In this document: positions 8,632 through 17,110 of the stretch, piece after piece
How the letters are laid out: every line of letters starts with the position of its first letter
How positions within the stretch are numbered: the stretch's first letter is position 1
Assembly: GCA_024281825.1 (NCBI GenBank)
Contig: JAMWZY010000001.1
Location: forward strand, 310,001 to 374,000
Origin: Nitrosomonas sp.
Lineage (GTDB): Bacteria; Pseudomonadota; Gammaproteobacteria; Burkholderiales; Nitrosomonadaceae
Direction of reading: 5' to 3'
Length of the DNA: 64,000 bases
The notes under the pieces: generated by a model
Seen by the model: only the letters and a program-made list of their open reading frames with translations
Told to the model about the DNA's origin: nothing
The model's database searches: none
Translations under genes and position numbers: made by a program

Positions 8632-8660
8632 CTATAAACTTTCTTCCGCACAGGAACAGT

Positions 8661-8921
8661 ATGCCGACGATCAGTCAGTTTTTTGGAATCGTGATTCAAA
8701 TGTTCTGGCGCGAACATGCGCCACCCCATTTTCATGCACTGTACGCGGAATATGAAGCTTTAATCGATATCCGGACATTGGAAATCATAAAAGGAAGTTT
8801 GCCGAAACGAGCACTAGCGATGGTGTTGGAATGGGCAGTACAGCATCGCACTGAATTGATGGAGGATTGGAAATTATGTCAACAGAAACAGCTTCCCAAG
8901 AGCATCGCACCATTGGAGTAG
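8661..8921 (+). CDS. DUF4160 family protein
   Basis: This 86-residue protein has the DUF4160 signature MPTISQFFGIVIQMFWREHAPPHFHALY, with an invariant-looking PPHFH and a following strand EALIDIRT. It overlaps the next gene, a DUF2442 protein, by 46 bases. This DUF4160-DUF2442 arrangement is a recurrent two-gene cassette in bacteria that is often listed among possible toxin-antitoxin-like modules; no activity is established for it here. It begins 29 bases after ettA and may be read through from it. The His-rich PPHFH could bind metal, which is speculation. Confidence 0.8.
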   Translation: MPTISQFFGIVIQMFWREHAPPHFHALYAEYEALIDIRTLEIIKGSLPKRALAMVLEWAVQHRTELMEDWKLCQQKQLPKSIAPLE

Positions 8922-9196
8922 CTGCATCAGCCCCGTGGCGAGCACGCACCGTTACTGTACTGCTTGATTATTGCCTTTCAGTGACTTGTAACGATGGTGC
9001 GACCGGTACCATCGATATGTCGCAGCTTATTTTCAGTGAAAAACCCGGTATGTATTCAGCATTGAAAGATACGCAATTATTTAATCAGGTTCGTATAGAA
9101 CTCGGTGCGCTTACATGGCCGAATGGTGCGGATCTTGATCCGGCGTGGGTGCATGAGGAAATTGGGAAAAATAAAACGTGGTGTGTTCCAGGGTAA
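8876..9196 (+). CDS. DUF2442 family protein
   Basis: The product, about 106 residues, has a DUF2442 core: VTVLLDYCLSVTCNDGATGTIDMSQLI, then VRIELGALTWPNGADLDPAWVHEEI. DUF2442 proteins are small DNA-binding-like or antitoxin-like proteins of unproven role. The ATG at 8876 is chosen because GGAGG at 8861-8865 lies ten bases before it; the in-frame TTG at 8867 is too close to that site. It overlaps the DUF4160 gene, so translation is likely coupled. The N-terminal 20 residues (Ser/Thr/Ala rich) look unstructured. Confidence 0.78.
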   Translation: MSTETASQEHRTIGVAASAPWRARTVTVLLDYCLSVTCNDGATGTIDMSQLIFSEKPGMYSALKDTQLFNQVRIELGALTWPNGADLDPAWVHEEIGKNKTWCVPG

Positions 9197-9246
9197 ATGC
9201 TTTATTCTGAGAATCAGAAATTTTGTTTTTGTTGATTTGCCACCAT

Positions 9247-9837
9247 ATGACACTTAACGAGATTATTAAAATTGCTAAAGAGCTCGGGGCATGGATTCAT
9301 GGGCACACCAATGAGAGAGAGTATCCCAATAATCCCGGACTAGCCCTTTTGCAACAATCACAAGATATTTGTGATGCCATAACTATATTAATCGATGAAA
9401 ATTTGCCGGGTCCAGCTTACGCATTGGTCCGACCTATGCTGGATTCGCGTGTTCGCGGATTGTGGTTGCTCAATCATGCGTCGGATATGGAAATTAAAAA
9501 GTTTCTTGAAGGAAAAGAGCCGCCTGGATTTAATAAGCTTCTGAATGCAATTGGTAATGATGAGGAGACGGGTGGAGCATGGATAAACAAAATTTGTGAA
9601 CTTAATCGCGAGGCTTTTCATGGTCCTACCCATGGAGGAATTGAGCATGTACGACGAAGAACGACTTTCAATTCTACCGAACCTAATTATCCAGAAGATG
9701 AGCAAATAAGGTTAATGCAAATTCAAATAGGAATACAGTTCGCTATTGGCTATAAACTCCTCGCTTTGGTGAATAATCAAGCGCTTGAAGAAATGGTGCG
9801 GCAATATGGAACAGCAGTTCGCGATGTTATAAGTTGA
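9247..9837 (+). CDS. DUF6988/DUF5677-like hypothetical protein
   Basis: This is a soluble, mostly helical protein of 196 residues. It reads like the DUF6988/DUF5677 group: a central LVRPMLDSRVRGLWLLNHA helix, a hydrophilic middle and a conserved FHGPTHGGIEHV motif with several His. These proteins turn up in accessory and defence-rich regions, but no activity is known. An in-frame TTG at 9223 would add eight hydrophobic residues; the ATG at 9247 gives a family-like start (MTLNEIIKIAKELGAWIH). Its stop codon lies in the same frame as the toxin remnant that follows directly. Confidence 0.6.
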   Translation: MTLNEIIKIAKELGAWIHGHTNEREYPNNPGLALLQQSQDICDAITILIDENLPGPAYALVRPMLDSRVRGLWLLNHASDMEIKKFLEGKEPPGFNKLLNAIGNDEETGGAWINKICELNREAFHGPTHGGIEHVRRRTTFNSTEPNYPEDEQIRLMQIQIGIQFAIGYKLLALVNNQALEEMVRQYGTAVRDVIS

Positions 9838-10014
9838 CCTCTTAAGTTGATTAAAGCTATCCAACGAAATCTCTTTGAAGGAATTGGAAAGCCAGAGCCA
9901 CTAAAGCATCGCTTGTCGAGTTATGGGTCTAGGCGCATTAATGATGAGCACAGAATTGTTTATAAAATCATTAACGACGATTTGTTCATCGCTCAGCTTC
10001 GCTATCACTATTGA
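9838..10014 (+). pseudogene. yoeB: Remnant of a YoeB/Txe-family toxin gene
   Basis: The frame directly after the preceding stop codon translates to about 58 residues ending in RYHY and a TGA at 10012. It matches the C-terminal two thirds of YoeB: LFEGIGKPEPLKHRLSS, then SRRINDEHRIVYKI and IAQLRYHY, including the Glu, Arg, His and Tyr of the RNase active region. The first 30 or so residues of YoeB, including its start and N-terminal helix, are missing. No YefM-type antitoxin is present upstream. A TTG at 9847 could in principle start a short product, but without the N-terminal helix it is unlikely to fold. Confidence 0.8.
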
Positions 10015-10024
10015 TTTTGCACTA

Positions 10025-11518
10025 TTACGTCCCGCAAAACGTTTGATATATATGTTCCGATGGCGCTGGTGGTGCGCGATAATCGTTAAATTCCGCTAAA
10101 TCATCATAGGGTTTCGCAATTGCTGCCAGTAATTGGTGTGTCAAAGTGTAGTCGCCATGCTCTGAGGCAGCTGATAACGCCGATTCGACGCGATGGTTGC
10201 GCGGAATGATTGCAGGGTTATTCGCCTTCATCAGCTCCAATGACATCGATTGAGGGCGAGTTTGGCGTGTTAGCCGTTCCTGCCAGCGCGCATGCCAGGA
10301 CTTGAATTCTGCATCGCTAAATTGTGCATCGTTGGGGAGGACTTCCTCAGAAAGCGCGCGAAAAGTATTTGTGTAGTCTGCGTAATGATGTTGCATCCAC
10401 GTGAATAGGGCGGTAATGAGTTCAGTATCGGTATTTTCTTCGGTCAACAATCCCAGTTTTTTGCGCATACCGATCATCCAATAGGATTGATATGTCTGGG
10501 GAAAAGCACCGATCGCTTCCTCAGCTAAGGTAAGTGCTTTTTCAGGTACCGGATCGAGCAGTGGTAGCAAGGTTTCAGCCAAGCGTGCCAAATTCCACTG
10601 TGCCATTTGCGGTTGATGGCTATAGCGGTAGCGGCCATGTTGATCGATCGAACTGAACACGGTATTGGGGTCGTACGCATCCATGAATGCACAGGGTCCA
10701 TAGTCTATGGTTTCACCATTGATGCTCATGTTATCTGTGTTCATGACACCGTGAATAAAGCCGATCAATAGCCACCTTACAATTAGTTCAGCCTGGCGGT
10801 CGATGACCTGATTCAGCAGGGATAAATAAGGATTGCCGGCATCGAGTAAATCGGGAAAATGGCGTTGTATCGTGTAATCCGCCAGGATCTTGATGGCATT
10901 CGTATCGCGTTGGCGAGCGGCGTATTCAAAGGTTCCAACACGAATATGACTTGTCGCTATACGGGTAAGAATGGCACCGGGCAGCGAGGTTTCGCGCATG
11001 ACTTGCTCACCAGTTGTGACGACGGCGAGGCTGCGTGTGGAGGGTATGCCTAACGCATGCATCGCTTCGCTGATGATATATTCACGCAACATGGGCGCCA
11101 ATGCGGCGCGACCATCTCCACGGCGTGAAAAAGGCGTTTGACCTGAGCCTTTGAGTTGAATGTCGAATCGATGACCCGTTGCGGTAATATGCTCACCCAA
11201 TAATATCGCTCTGCCGTCACCCAGCATCGTAAAATGACCAAACTGATGTCCAGCATAAGCTTGCGCAATCGGTTGTGAGCCATCCGGCAAAACATTTCCA
11301 GCGAATAAAGAAGCAGCTTCTGGCGTCGACAAAGCATCAACATCCAATCCTAGTGATTTTGCTAAGCTAAGGTTTAGCATGACAACCTGCGGTGACTGCA
11401 CGGGAATGGGAGAGAGTTGCGCAAAAAAATAACCCGGTAAGCGTGCATAGCTATTGTCAAAATGCCACCCGACTGGGTTATTTTTTAGGATATTCAGCGT
11501 CTTTTCATTTGGTTTCAT
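10025..11518 (-). CDS. selO: Protein adenylyltransferase SelO (YdiU family)
   Basis: This 497-residue protein is a SelO/YdiU pseudokinase-fold enzyme that transfers AMP from ATP to Ser, Thr or Tyr of target proteins and is linked to redox homeostasis. Visible family blocks are QPIAQAYAGHQFGHF, LGDGRAILLGE, KGSGQTPFSRRGDGRAAL, REYIISEAMHALGIPSTRSL and the metal/catalytic region HGVMNTDNMSINGETIDYGP. The C-terminus ends in YQTFCGT; this conserved Cys corresponds to the redox-active end of the family. The ATG at 11518 gives a normal N-terminus (LNILKNNPVGWHFDNSYARLP), though no strong ribosome binding site is seen. It is convergent with the toxin remnant and transcribed alone. Confidence 0.95.
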   Translation of the reverse strand: MKPNEKTLNILKNNPVGWHFDNSYARLPGYFFAQLSPIPVQSPQVVMLNLSLAKSLGLDVDALSTPEAASLFAGNVLPDGSQPIAQAYAGHQFGHFTMLGDGRAILLGEHITATGHRFDIQLKGSGQTPFSRRGDGRAALAPMLREYIISEAMHALGIPSTRSLAVVTTGEQVMRETSLPGAILTRIATSHIRVGTFEYAARQRDTNAIKILADYTIQRHFPDLLDAGNPYLSLLNQVIDRQAELIVRWLLIGFIHGVMNTDNMSINGETIDYGPCAFMDAYDPNTVFSSIDQHGRYRYSHQPQMAQWNLARLAETLLPLLDPVPEKALTLAEEAIGAFPQTYQSYWMIGMRKKLGLLTEENTDTELITALFTWMQHHYADYTNTFRALSEEVLPNDAQFSDAEFKSWHARWQERLTRQTRPQSMSLELMKANNPAIIPRNHRVESALSAASEHGDYTLTHQLLAAIAKPYDDLAEFNDYRAPPAPSEHIYQTFCGT

Positions 11519-11633
11519 ATTTTTTTACAGTAAAAAATGGCATATTGCACCACCTGGCTTTGGTTTGTAACAGAAATTCATATCAGGACATCAATTACTT
11601 TATCAGTAAAATCTTGAACGTGCAGAGTTACGG

Positions 11634-12911
11634 TTAAGTAGATTTTTTAGCAGACATTTGGTGCAATTTTTTTAGGTAGGGGTAGTAATGCACCTCTAGC
11701 GAGTGGCGGGGGCGTGCTATGAATTGGCTTGCCCAATATTCTCCCTCTCGCGCAGCTTGCTCGCGCCAATTTGACGGCAACTGAGTTTTGCCTGTCAAGC
11801 ATTGTGCGATGAAGTAGGATTGCGCTTCTGTAAGTGTCCAAATGCAACCTTGGGGTTGTATCAATCCGACGAAAAATAAATTTGGATGTTCGGGATGAAA
11901 GATGCGCAAGTAAAGTGGAATATGTTGGGCTTCTCTCCAATCAATGAAATTCCTATCAAAAAATGGAAAATTGATTGTATAACCTGTCGCTGCAATGATC
12001 ACGTCATATTCCGACGATGTGCCATCTGTAAAATAAACTTTGTGTCCAGCGATACTTTCAATACCAGGACGAGGATGTATTTTTCCGTGGCGGATTTTAT
12101 CCAGGATTTCTGAGTTGACTGTCGGATGTGCTTGTGTTGGCAAGAAATCTGGCTCGGGTAAGCCATAGTCTCGGTAGCGTCCAATCTGGATGCGCAGGGA
12201 AAGTTTTTGCAACCAATTTTGTATGCGTTGTGGAAGCCATTGCAATGAAGCCGCAAACGTATCGGTGGGTTTTCCCATAATCAGTTTGGGAATGATATAT
12301 TGCGGCGAACGCAAACTCAGATCGACCGAATCGGTATTCCGGCTTGCTTCAATTGCGCAATCACATCCGGAATTTCCCGCCCCGACTACAAGTAACCGTT
12401 TATCGTCTAAGTCTTCATTGGTTTTAAATTCATGCGCATGCAAATACTTCCCAGAAAAATCGGTTTTCCAACTTGGATGACGCGGAACTGCATGGTGTCC
12501 GTTGGCAACAATAAGATAATCAAACTCTGTTTGCGTGCCATCGCACAGACTCAAACGCCACCGCTCGTTGGTTGTTTTTTCTACATGCAAGACGGCTGCA
12601 TTGAAATGGATATACTTTTCTAATTGGAAATGACGTGCATAAGCTTGAAAATAAGCAAGAATCTGTTTGTGGCTAGGGTAATCGGGATAGTCTTCTGGCA
12701 TAGCAAAGTCACTGAATTGTGACATAGCCTTACTCGAAATGACGTGCGTTGTTTTACTGATGCTGCTATGGCTTGGGTTTTCGGTGTATACCCAGTTGCC
12801 ACCGATTTGATCGTTCTTTTCGTAGCAAACGATATCTTTCAATCCTGCGGCTGCCAGTTGTTTGATTGCGGAGAGACCGGAGCAACCGGCGCCGATAATA
12901 GCAATGCGCAT
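11634..12911 (-). CDS. Flavin-containing monooxygenase family protein
   Basis: This 425-residue soluble enzyme has an N-terminal FAD-binding GAGCSG at 7-12, an FMO identifying sequence FSGKYLHAHEF (152-162) and an NADPH-binding GAGNSG at 177-182, in the order expected for class B flavin monooxygenases. A YDVIIAATGY motif near 300 is the usual ATG-containing loop of FMO/N-hydroxylating enzymes. Such enzymes use NADPH and O2 to oxygenate soft nucleophiles such as amines and sulfides, or carry out Baeyer-Villiger reactions; the substrate cannot be told. AGAGA lies close before the ATG. It is followed in the same direction by selO, 115 bases on, and preceded by the DsbA-like gene. Confidence 0.88.
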   Translation of the reverse strand: MRIAIIGAGCSGLSAIKQLAAAGLKDIVCYEKNDQIGGNWVYTENPSHSSISKTTHVISSKAMSQFSDFAMPEDYPDYPSHKQILAYFQAYARHFQLEKYIHFNAAVLHVEKTTNERWRLSLCDGTQTEFDYLIVANGHHAVPRHPSWKTDFSGKYLHAHEFKTNEDLDDKRLLVVGAGNSGCDCAIEASRNTDSVDLSLRSPQYIIPKLIMGKPTDTFAASLQWLPQRIQNWLQKLSLRIQIGRYRDYGLPEPDFLPTQAHPTVNSEILDKIRHGKIHPRPGIESIAGHKVYFTDGTSSEYDVIIAATGYTINFPFFDRNFIDWREAQHIPLYLRIFHPEHPNLFFVGLIQPQGCIWTLTEAQSYFIAQCLTGKTQLPSNWREQAAREGEYWASQFIARPRHSLEVHYYPYLKKLHQMSAKKST

Positions 12912-12990
12912 TCTCTAGTTTCGACTTGAGTTTATATTGTTGGATGTTACATTCTTAGCGTGAAGATCGAGAATTTTCAATCTTTCCAGG

Positions 12991-13638
12991 CTATAGTTCT
13001 TGAACGATATGGTTGATTTGCTGCAGCATGGTTCTATGATCACGATAATCTACAGCTATCACGTGCAAGTTACCATTATGCTGTAATCGCAACGAGGGAT
13101 AAGAATTTGCATCCAAACTACGAGCAAACTGAATCTCTTGATGTAACTGACTGTCAATCTCAGCGCTAGTTAAGTCTTGGGCGAATTGGGCCTCATCCAA
13201 ACCGATTTCACGTGCACATTCCTGCAAAGTCTCGGGTAACGATGGATTTTTAGCTTTTTGGTAATACGCGGTTTGAATAGCGTGAATCATTTCCACTTCA
13301 GAGGTTTGCCGTTGTTTCTTGGCCGCAAGTATTGCACGGCAAGCTGGATACGTGGAACGGTAGGGCGTATTGTGCGTCCAAAAATCCCAATTAAAAGATA
13401 CCTCCGGAACAGTTTGTTCAATTCTTTGCCATGCCTGCTGTACCATCTTTTGCGTATGCAACGGCATCGGCTCTGTGGTATCGGATGCCAAACCGCCAAC
13501 TACACTAATAATTGGTATATCTATGGATAACGTTTCCTGCAATTTTGTCCAGCTTTGCGTAAATGCGTAACACCAACTGCACATGGGGTCATGGATATAG
13601 ATAAGACGAACCCTGTGATTGAATAAATAAGCTTTCAT
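12991..13638 (-). CDS. DsbA family thioredoxin-fold protein
   Basis: The product is a cytoplasmic-looking thioredoxin-fold protein of about 215 residues with the redox motif CSWC at 20-23 directly after a first strand (RLIYIHDPM). The helical insert and the C-terminal cis-Pro strand NSYPSLRL fit the DsbA/FrnE-like group (COG3531 type). It has no signal peptide, so it probably acts as a cytosolic disulfide oxidoreductase or glutathione-dependent isomerase. The frame extends upstream to a TTG at 13659, but the ATG at 13638 brings the first strand to the usual distance. Neither has a clear ribosome binding site. It lies about 80 bases upstream of the flavin monooxygenase on the same strand. Confidence 0.82.
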   Translation of the reverse strand: MKAYLFNHRVRLIYIHDPMCSWCYAFTQSWTKLQETLSIDIPIISVVGGLASDTTEPMPLHTQKMVQQAWQRIEQTVPEVSFNWDFWTHNTPYRSTYPACRAILAAKKQRQTSEVEMIHAIQTAYYQKAKNPSLPETLQECAREIGLDEAQFAQDLTSAEIDSQLHQEIQFARSLDANSYPSLRLQHNGNLHVIAVDYRDHRTMLQQINHIVQEL

Positions 13639-14251
13639 TGTATAGATAAAATTTGCCAAACCGGCTTATTTTACTTCCTATGGAGTTCGTGTAGGCAACC
13701 GAATAGATAGCCATTTTAATATTCACGTTTGTGAGAAATCCTCAGAAAATAATAATTTTCCTTTTATCTTTGAGTGCTTGAGTGTTTTTTGAGGTGACTA
13801 ATTATTCTCTTCAACTTAATAGTTTTCAATCCCCAAAAGCTAAAATTTGATAATCGTATTTGACCGATATTCTTATTGGTGGTAAATTTGCCCACAATAT
13901 TTTTTATTTGTGGGAATTTTTTCCAAAATTGTGAAGTATTTGTTCTAAGAAATAGGACCATAATTCTAACAATCCTTCCTGTTTTGTTTTAATAAATCAG
14001 AGATATCCTTAATCCCGTAATTTTGCTGGATATAAATAGTAACGTATCTGTAATAAAAGCAGAATGTAGCATTCCGACAATAGATTATTTCTCAACTTAT
14101 TGAGTTCTGAAATTGTGTTTGTTTCTTGAAGCTATCTCTTCTCCGGCTAAATTCATTTCAACTGAATTTCTTATGAATTTGACTCATTGGTCTTGGATCA
14201 ATTGGGTTTTTTGTTAAATCGTGTCTTAGTTACACCATCTTGGAGGATTTT
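13639..14251. other. AT-rich intergenic region, no supported gene
   Basis: This is about 610 bases of strongly AT-rich sequence between divergent genes. A 65-codon open frame on the minus strand (13764-13961) has no recognisable content and a Lys/Ile/Phe/Asn composition expected of AT-rich noncoding DNA. A small hairpin (CCCACAA 13891-13897 with TTGTGGG 13908-13914) is followed by a T-rich run. The promoter of the beta-helix gene must lie in the right half. The base composition differs from the housekeeping genes around it and may mark transferred DNA. Confidence 0.4.
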
Positions 14252-15736
14252 ATGAAAAAAAAATTACTTATGTTTCTGGCGGGATTAACTGCTGGAACTG
14301 TAATTTGTTTGACAACTGTACAAGCCAAGTCAATTGGTCCAGCGCCAATCGTAAAAACAGATCTCTCTAAAGGTACTATTTTTGCAAAACCAGGGGGCAG
14401 TGGTACGACTTGTTCACTAGCTGCTCCTTGCGATATCTGGAATGCAATTTCTAAAGCAAAAGCAGGAAGCGTTGTGTTTCTGAGAGGAGGTACATACCCA
14501 GTTTCCAAGCACGTAAGATTTGAAGCTAGCGGTACGGCTACCTCCCCAATTATTTTTGAAAGCTATCCTGGTGAGCATGCTGTGTTGGATGGTGGTCAGC
14601 ATGCTAGAGGTACAGATATTCACATAAGAATACTCGGAAAATATATCCATTTACGAGGTATTGAAATTAAAAATATGCCCCGGCAGGGAATTGCCATATT
14701 CGGCAGTAATAACGTACTTGACGGTGTACATACTCACCATAATGTTTTATCTGGGATTCAGATACTTAGTGAGGATGATGGCTTGGTACGTGGGCGTTAT
14801 GGCTCGAACAATACCATTCGAAATTGCATATCGAGTCATAACTCTGCAGTTGGCCTAACAGGTACTACATTTGCAAATGGAGGAAACTCGGATGGAATCG
14901 CGCTATCGAGCGGAACTGACAATCGTGTTGAAAACTGTTTGGTACATAATAATTCTGATGATGGTATTGACACTTGGAGAACGATATATGGCTATGTCGG
15001 ATATAGCATTTCCCACTCAAATGGTAGTACTGATGGCGATGGAAATGGAATCAAAGGGGGCGGCATTTATCCAAGCGCCTACACGATTCTTGAACATAAT
15101 CTGTCGTACTCAAACAAAACCCGGGGTATTACCAGCAATGGTGGCGTAAGTCTAACGATTAGAAACAATACGACATGGAATAATCAAATGGCTGGATATT
15201 CGTTAGATTCTGATGCTATCGTTTCTGATAATATCTCAAAAGATACTATCATTAGGTGGGGGAAAGGGATAGAAAGCGATAATTCATGGCAACGTGCGGG
15301 TACGGTTTCATTTATCAGTACAGATAGCACTTCCACAAATTTTTTAGTCCCTCAAACTAATGGAGGTTTTGTTGATATTGGTGCCTATTCAAATACTGAT
15401 GGGCTTAGCAATACGCTTCTGCCCGATCTTGTCGTTACGCAAGTTTCCTATGCGAATGGTATCTTTACAAGTATAGTAAAGAACCAAGGAAGCGGACCAA
15501 CACCTTCTGGAATACCCGTCAGCGTAGCCTATTTAGTCGATGGCCAATGGCGAACTTGGGGCGGAGTGTGGGGACCATTGGCGGCAGGGGCTTCTGTTAC
15601 TATTGGTACGAAAGGGGGGGCATATAATATTCCTGTCGGTACGCATACGATTGTGGCACACGTTGATGACGGAAGAAAAATCAGCGAATTGGATGATGGC
15701 AATAATAGGCTTTCTCGTTCAATCTCAGCTCCTTAG
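14252..15736 (+). CDS. Secreted right-handed beta-helix protein with C-terminal CARDB domain
   Basis: The product is an exported protein of about 494 residues. A signal peptide (MKKKLLMFLAGLTAGTVICLTTVQA) is followed by a DUF1565/pectate-lyase-like opening (FAKPGGSGTTCS...AAPCDIWNAISKAKAGSVVFLRGGTY). Right-handed parallel beta-helix coils follow, with Asn-rich turns (NNVLDGVHTHHN, NNTIRNCISSHN, DNRVENCLVHNNSDDGID). From about residue 390 there is a CARDB-type Ig-like domain (PDLVVTQVSY...SIVKNQGSGPTPSGIPVSV...DDGNNRLSRSI). Such proteins bind or cleave acidic polysaccharides; the DDGIDTW segment resembles a polysaccharide lyase/NosD-like core. The start is ATG 14252, with GGAGG six bases before it. 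It is monocistronic. The substrate is unknown. Confidence 0.82.
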   Translation: MKKKLLMFLAGLTAGTVICLTTVQAKSIGPAPIVKTDLSKGTIFAKPGGSGTTCSLAAPCDIWNAISKAKAGSVVFLRGGTYPVSKHVRFEASGTATSPIIFESYPGEHAVLDGGQHARGTDIHIRILGKYIHLRGIEIKNMPRQGIAIFGSNNVLDGVHTHHNVLSGIQILSEDDGLVRGRYGSNNTIRNCISSHNSAVGLTGTTFANGGNSDGIALSSGTDNRVENCLVHNNSDDGIDTWRTIYGYVGYSISHSNGSTDGDGNGIKGGGIYPSAYTILEHNLSYSNKTRGITSNGGVSLTIRNNTTWNNQMAGYSLDSDAIVSDNISKDTIIRWGKGIESDNSWQRAGTVSFISTDSTSTNFLVPQTNGGFVDIGAYSNTDGLSNTLLPDLVVTQVSYANGIFTSIVKNQGSGPTPSGIPVSVAYLVDGQWRTWGGVWGPLAAGASVTIGTKGGAYNIPVGTHTIVAHVDDGRKISELDDGNNRLSRSISAP

Positions 15737-15756
15737 TATGATATAGCTGCTAATCT

Positions 15757-15796
15757 GACAATCGCTTTATTCAATGGATGGTGTAAAGTGATTGTC
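15757..15796 (+). terminator. Hairpin 20 bases after the beta-helix gene
   Basis: GACAATCGCTTTA (15757-15769) pairs with TAAAGTGATTGTC (15784-15796) with one G-T pair, giving a 13-base stem with a 14-base loop. A strong T run does not follow, so it may be a transcript-stabilising hairpin and not a full intrinsic terminator. Confidence 0.5.
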
Positions 15797-15937
15797 TAGC
15801 AACATGTTTTGGTAAGCCATCCACTTGGTTTCTTGGAAAGCTAATCTTTTGCGAGCATTGGTGCAGCCAAGTTGATCGTATAACAGGCGCAGAAACAGTT
15901 GTGCCGTGTTTGCGTATAATTCATCGGAAACACGCAT
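15767..15937 (-). CDS. Short hypothetical ORF or gene remnant (56 aa)
   Basis: The minus strand encodes a 56-residue peptide starting at the ATG at 15937 (MRVSDELYANTAQLF, then LLYDQLGC and ETKWMAYQNML). Its amphipathic helical composition looks more like real protein than chance, and the frame stays open for 13 codons upstream before a stop. There is no good ribosome binding site, and its end overlaps the hairpin of the beta-helix gene. It may be the surviving 3' end of a lost gene. No family is recognised. Confidence 0.3.
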   Translation of the reverse strand: MRVSDELYANTAQLFLRLLYDQLGCTNARKRLAFQETKWMAYQNMLLDNHFTPSIE

Positions 15938-16068
15938 TTGACTAAAAGGTAGATTGGCTTCGCGCGTAGTTGACTACCGCCGCTTTTATGGTTTTCTTGT
16001 CTCGATTTGATTCTTGATATTCAGTTTGCTGTGCTGATTGTATTTAATCTCGGTTCTCATGTTTTTAT

Positions 16069-16398
16069 TCAGAACGATCGAAGATTCCTAGACATACAAT
16101 AACTGTAAGTGTTTCTTCCACCATAGACTAATGCTGAGCGTAAGCACGATTGAGAAATAGCATTTTGCCATTCAAGTCTTTTTAGGCAGTTTAAGAATTC
16201 TGGTGAATGATAATTTGAGGTATATGCATAACAGTGATTAACCATCCGCTGTTTTTGATCAGCAATAGTCGAGCAACCCAAAAGTATTGCTATAAATGCC
16301 ATCACTCCAAAAAAATTATGGAGTAAGTGATTTGGGTAGATGTTTTTTACTGACTTCGTTATGACAGAATTCTGCTCATCAAATTTAAACATGATCAA
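16069..16398 (-). CDS. Hypothetical small cysteine-rich lipoprotein
   Basis: This 109-residue frame contains a hydrophobic segment (about 27-41, HNFFGVMAFIAILLGC) ending in a lipobox-like LLGC, with Cys42 as the possible lipidation site. The mature part would be about 68 residues with four more Cys (HCYAY, LNCLK, QSCLR, SYCMS) spaced 13-16 residues apart, which suggests two disulfides in the periplasm. The N-terminal 26 residues are long for a signal peptide, so translation may start later. No family is recognised. It sits alone in an AT-rich, gene-poor stretch. Confidence 0.45.
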   Translation of the reverse strand: MIMFKFDEQNSVITKSVKNIYPNHLLHNFFGVMAFIAILLGCSTIADQKQRMVNHCYAYTSNYHSPEFLNCLKRLEWQNAISQSCLRSALVYGGRNTYSYCMSRNLRSF

Positions 16399-16727
16399 CT
16401 ACACTTTTGTGGTTACTTTTGATAAGGCTAACCCAGTAAGATGAATGGAAGGTGAATACGATTTTTATATCGTGTTGTCGTCGGATATTGCTTTAATCGC
16501 ACAATGGGGTTTTGTAGCATTACCAGAAGGATTCTCTGATGGTTTAAGATTTTGACCTTAATACATTTCATCATTTGCTACTTAATGACCTCATATTCAG
16601 TGCTTGCCTGAAATTTAAATTCTTACTAAAGATAGTTTTCTTCTTGTCCGCTAATTTGAAAAGAATGCCAAGTATTAAATTCATTCTTATTAATTTTAAT
16701 TAGTGATACCACATTGAGGAGAACGGT
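16399..16727. other. AT-rich intergenic region before the CZB gene
   Basis: These 329 bases hold no convincing gene. The right end carries the GAGGAG ribosome binding site of the CZB protein. The left end is the promoter side of the small lipoprotein gene. No repeat or strong hairpin was noticed. Confidence 0.4.
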
Positions 16728-17081
16728 ATGGATCTGAATAGCGCAATTAGTAAACATACAGAGTGGAAAGTAAAATTACGTTCGGCTATCTCAAAACAAG
16801 AAGCACTGGATGCTACAAGCATTGCAAAAGACAATTGTTGTGAACTTGGTAAGTGGCTTTATGGTGAAGCAAAAACAAAGTTTGGAAAATTACCCAGTTA
16901 CTCCGAATGTGTGACTAAACATGCTGCATTTCATATAGAAGCTGGGAAGATTGCAACTACTATCAATGCAAGGAATTTTACTAAAGCGGAAACTATGCTT
17001 GGATCTGGTAGTGCGTATAACACAGCATCTAGTGCGGTCGGTGCGGCCATCATGCACCTCAAGAAAGAAACTGGGCTTTGA
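16728..17081 (+). CDS. Stand-alone CZB (chemoreceptor zinc-binding) domain protein
   Basis: The whole 117-residue protein is one CZB domain, the four-helix zinc-binding module found at the C-terminus of some chemoreceptors and diguanylate cyclases. The metal ligands fit H10, C38 (in CCELGKWL, the characteristic CxLGxWL motif), H65 and H69 (KHAAFH). No receptor, kinase or cyclase domain is attached, so it belongs to the stand-alone CZB group. It could sense zinc or oxidants such as hypochlorous acid and act on a partner in trans. GAGGAG lies seven bases before the ATG. The extra Cys37 next to the zinc Cys is unusual. No chemotaxis gene is nearby. Confidence 0.85.
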   Translation: MDLNSAISKHTEWKVKLRSAISKQEALDATSIAKDNCCELGKWLYGEAKTKFGKLPSYSECVTKHAAFHIEAGKIATTINARNFTKAETMLGSGSAYNTASSAVGAAIMHLKKETGL

Positions 17082-17110
17082 GCAAAATTAATTACCTTTA
17101 TTGAGGAGTT

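Noticed and set aside
13764-13961. 65-codon open frame on the minus strand in an AT-rich gap
   Set aside because: Lys/Asn/Ile/Phe-rich composition typical of AT-rich noncoding DNA, no ribosome binding site and no recognisable motif.
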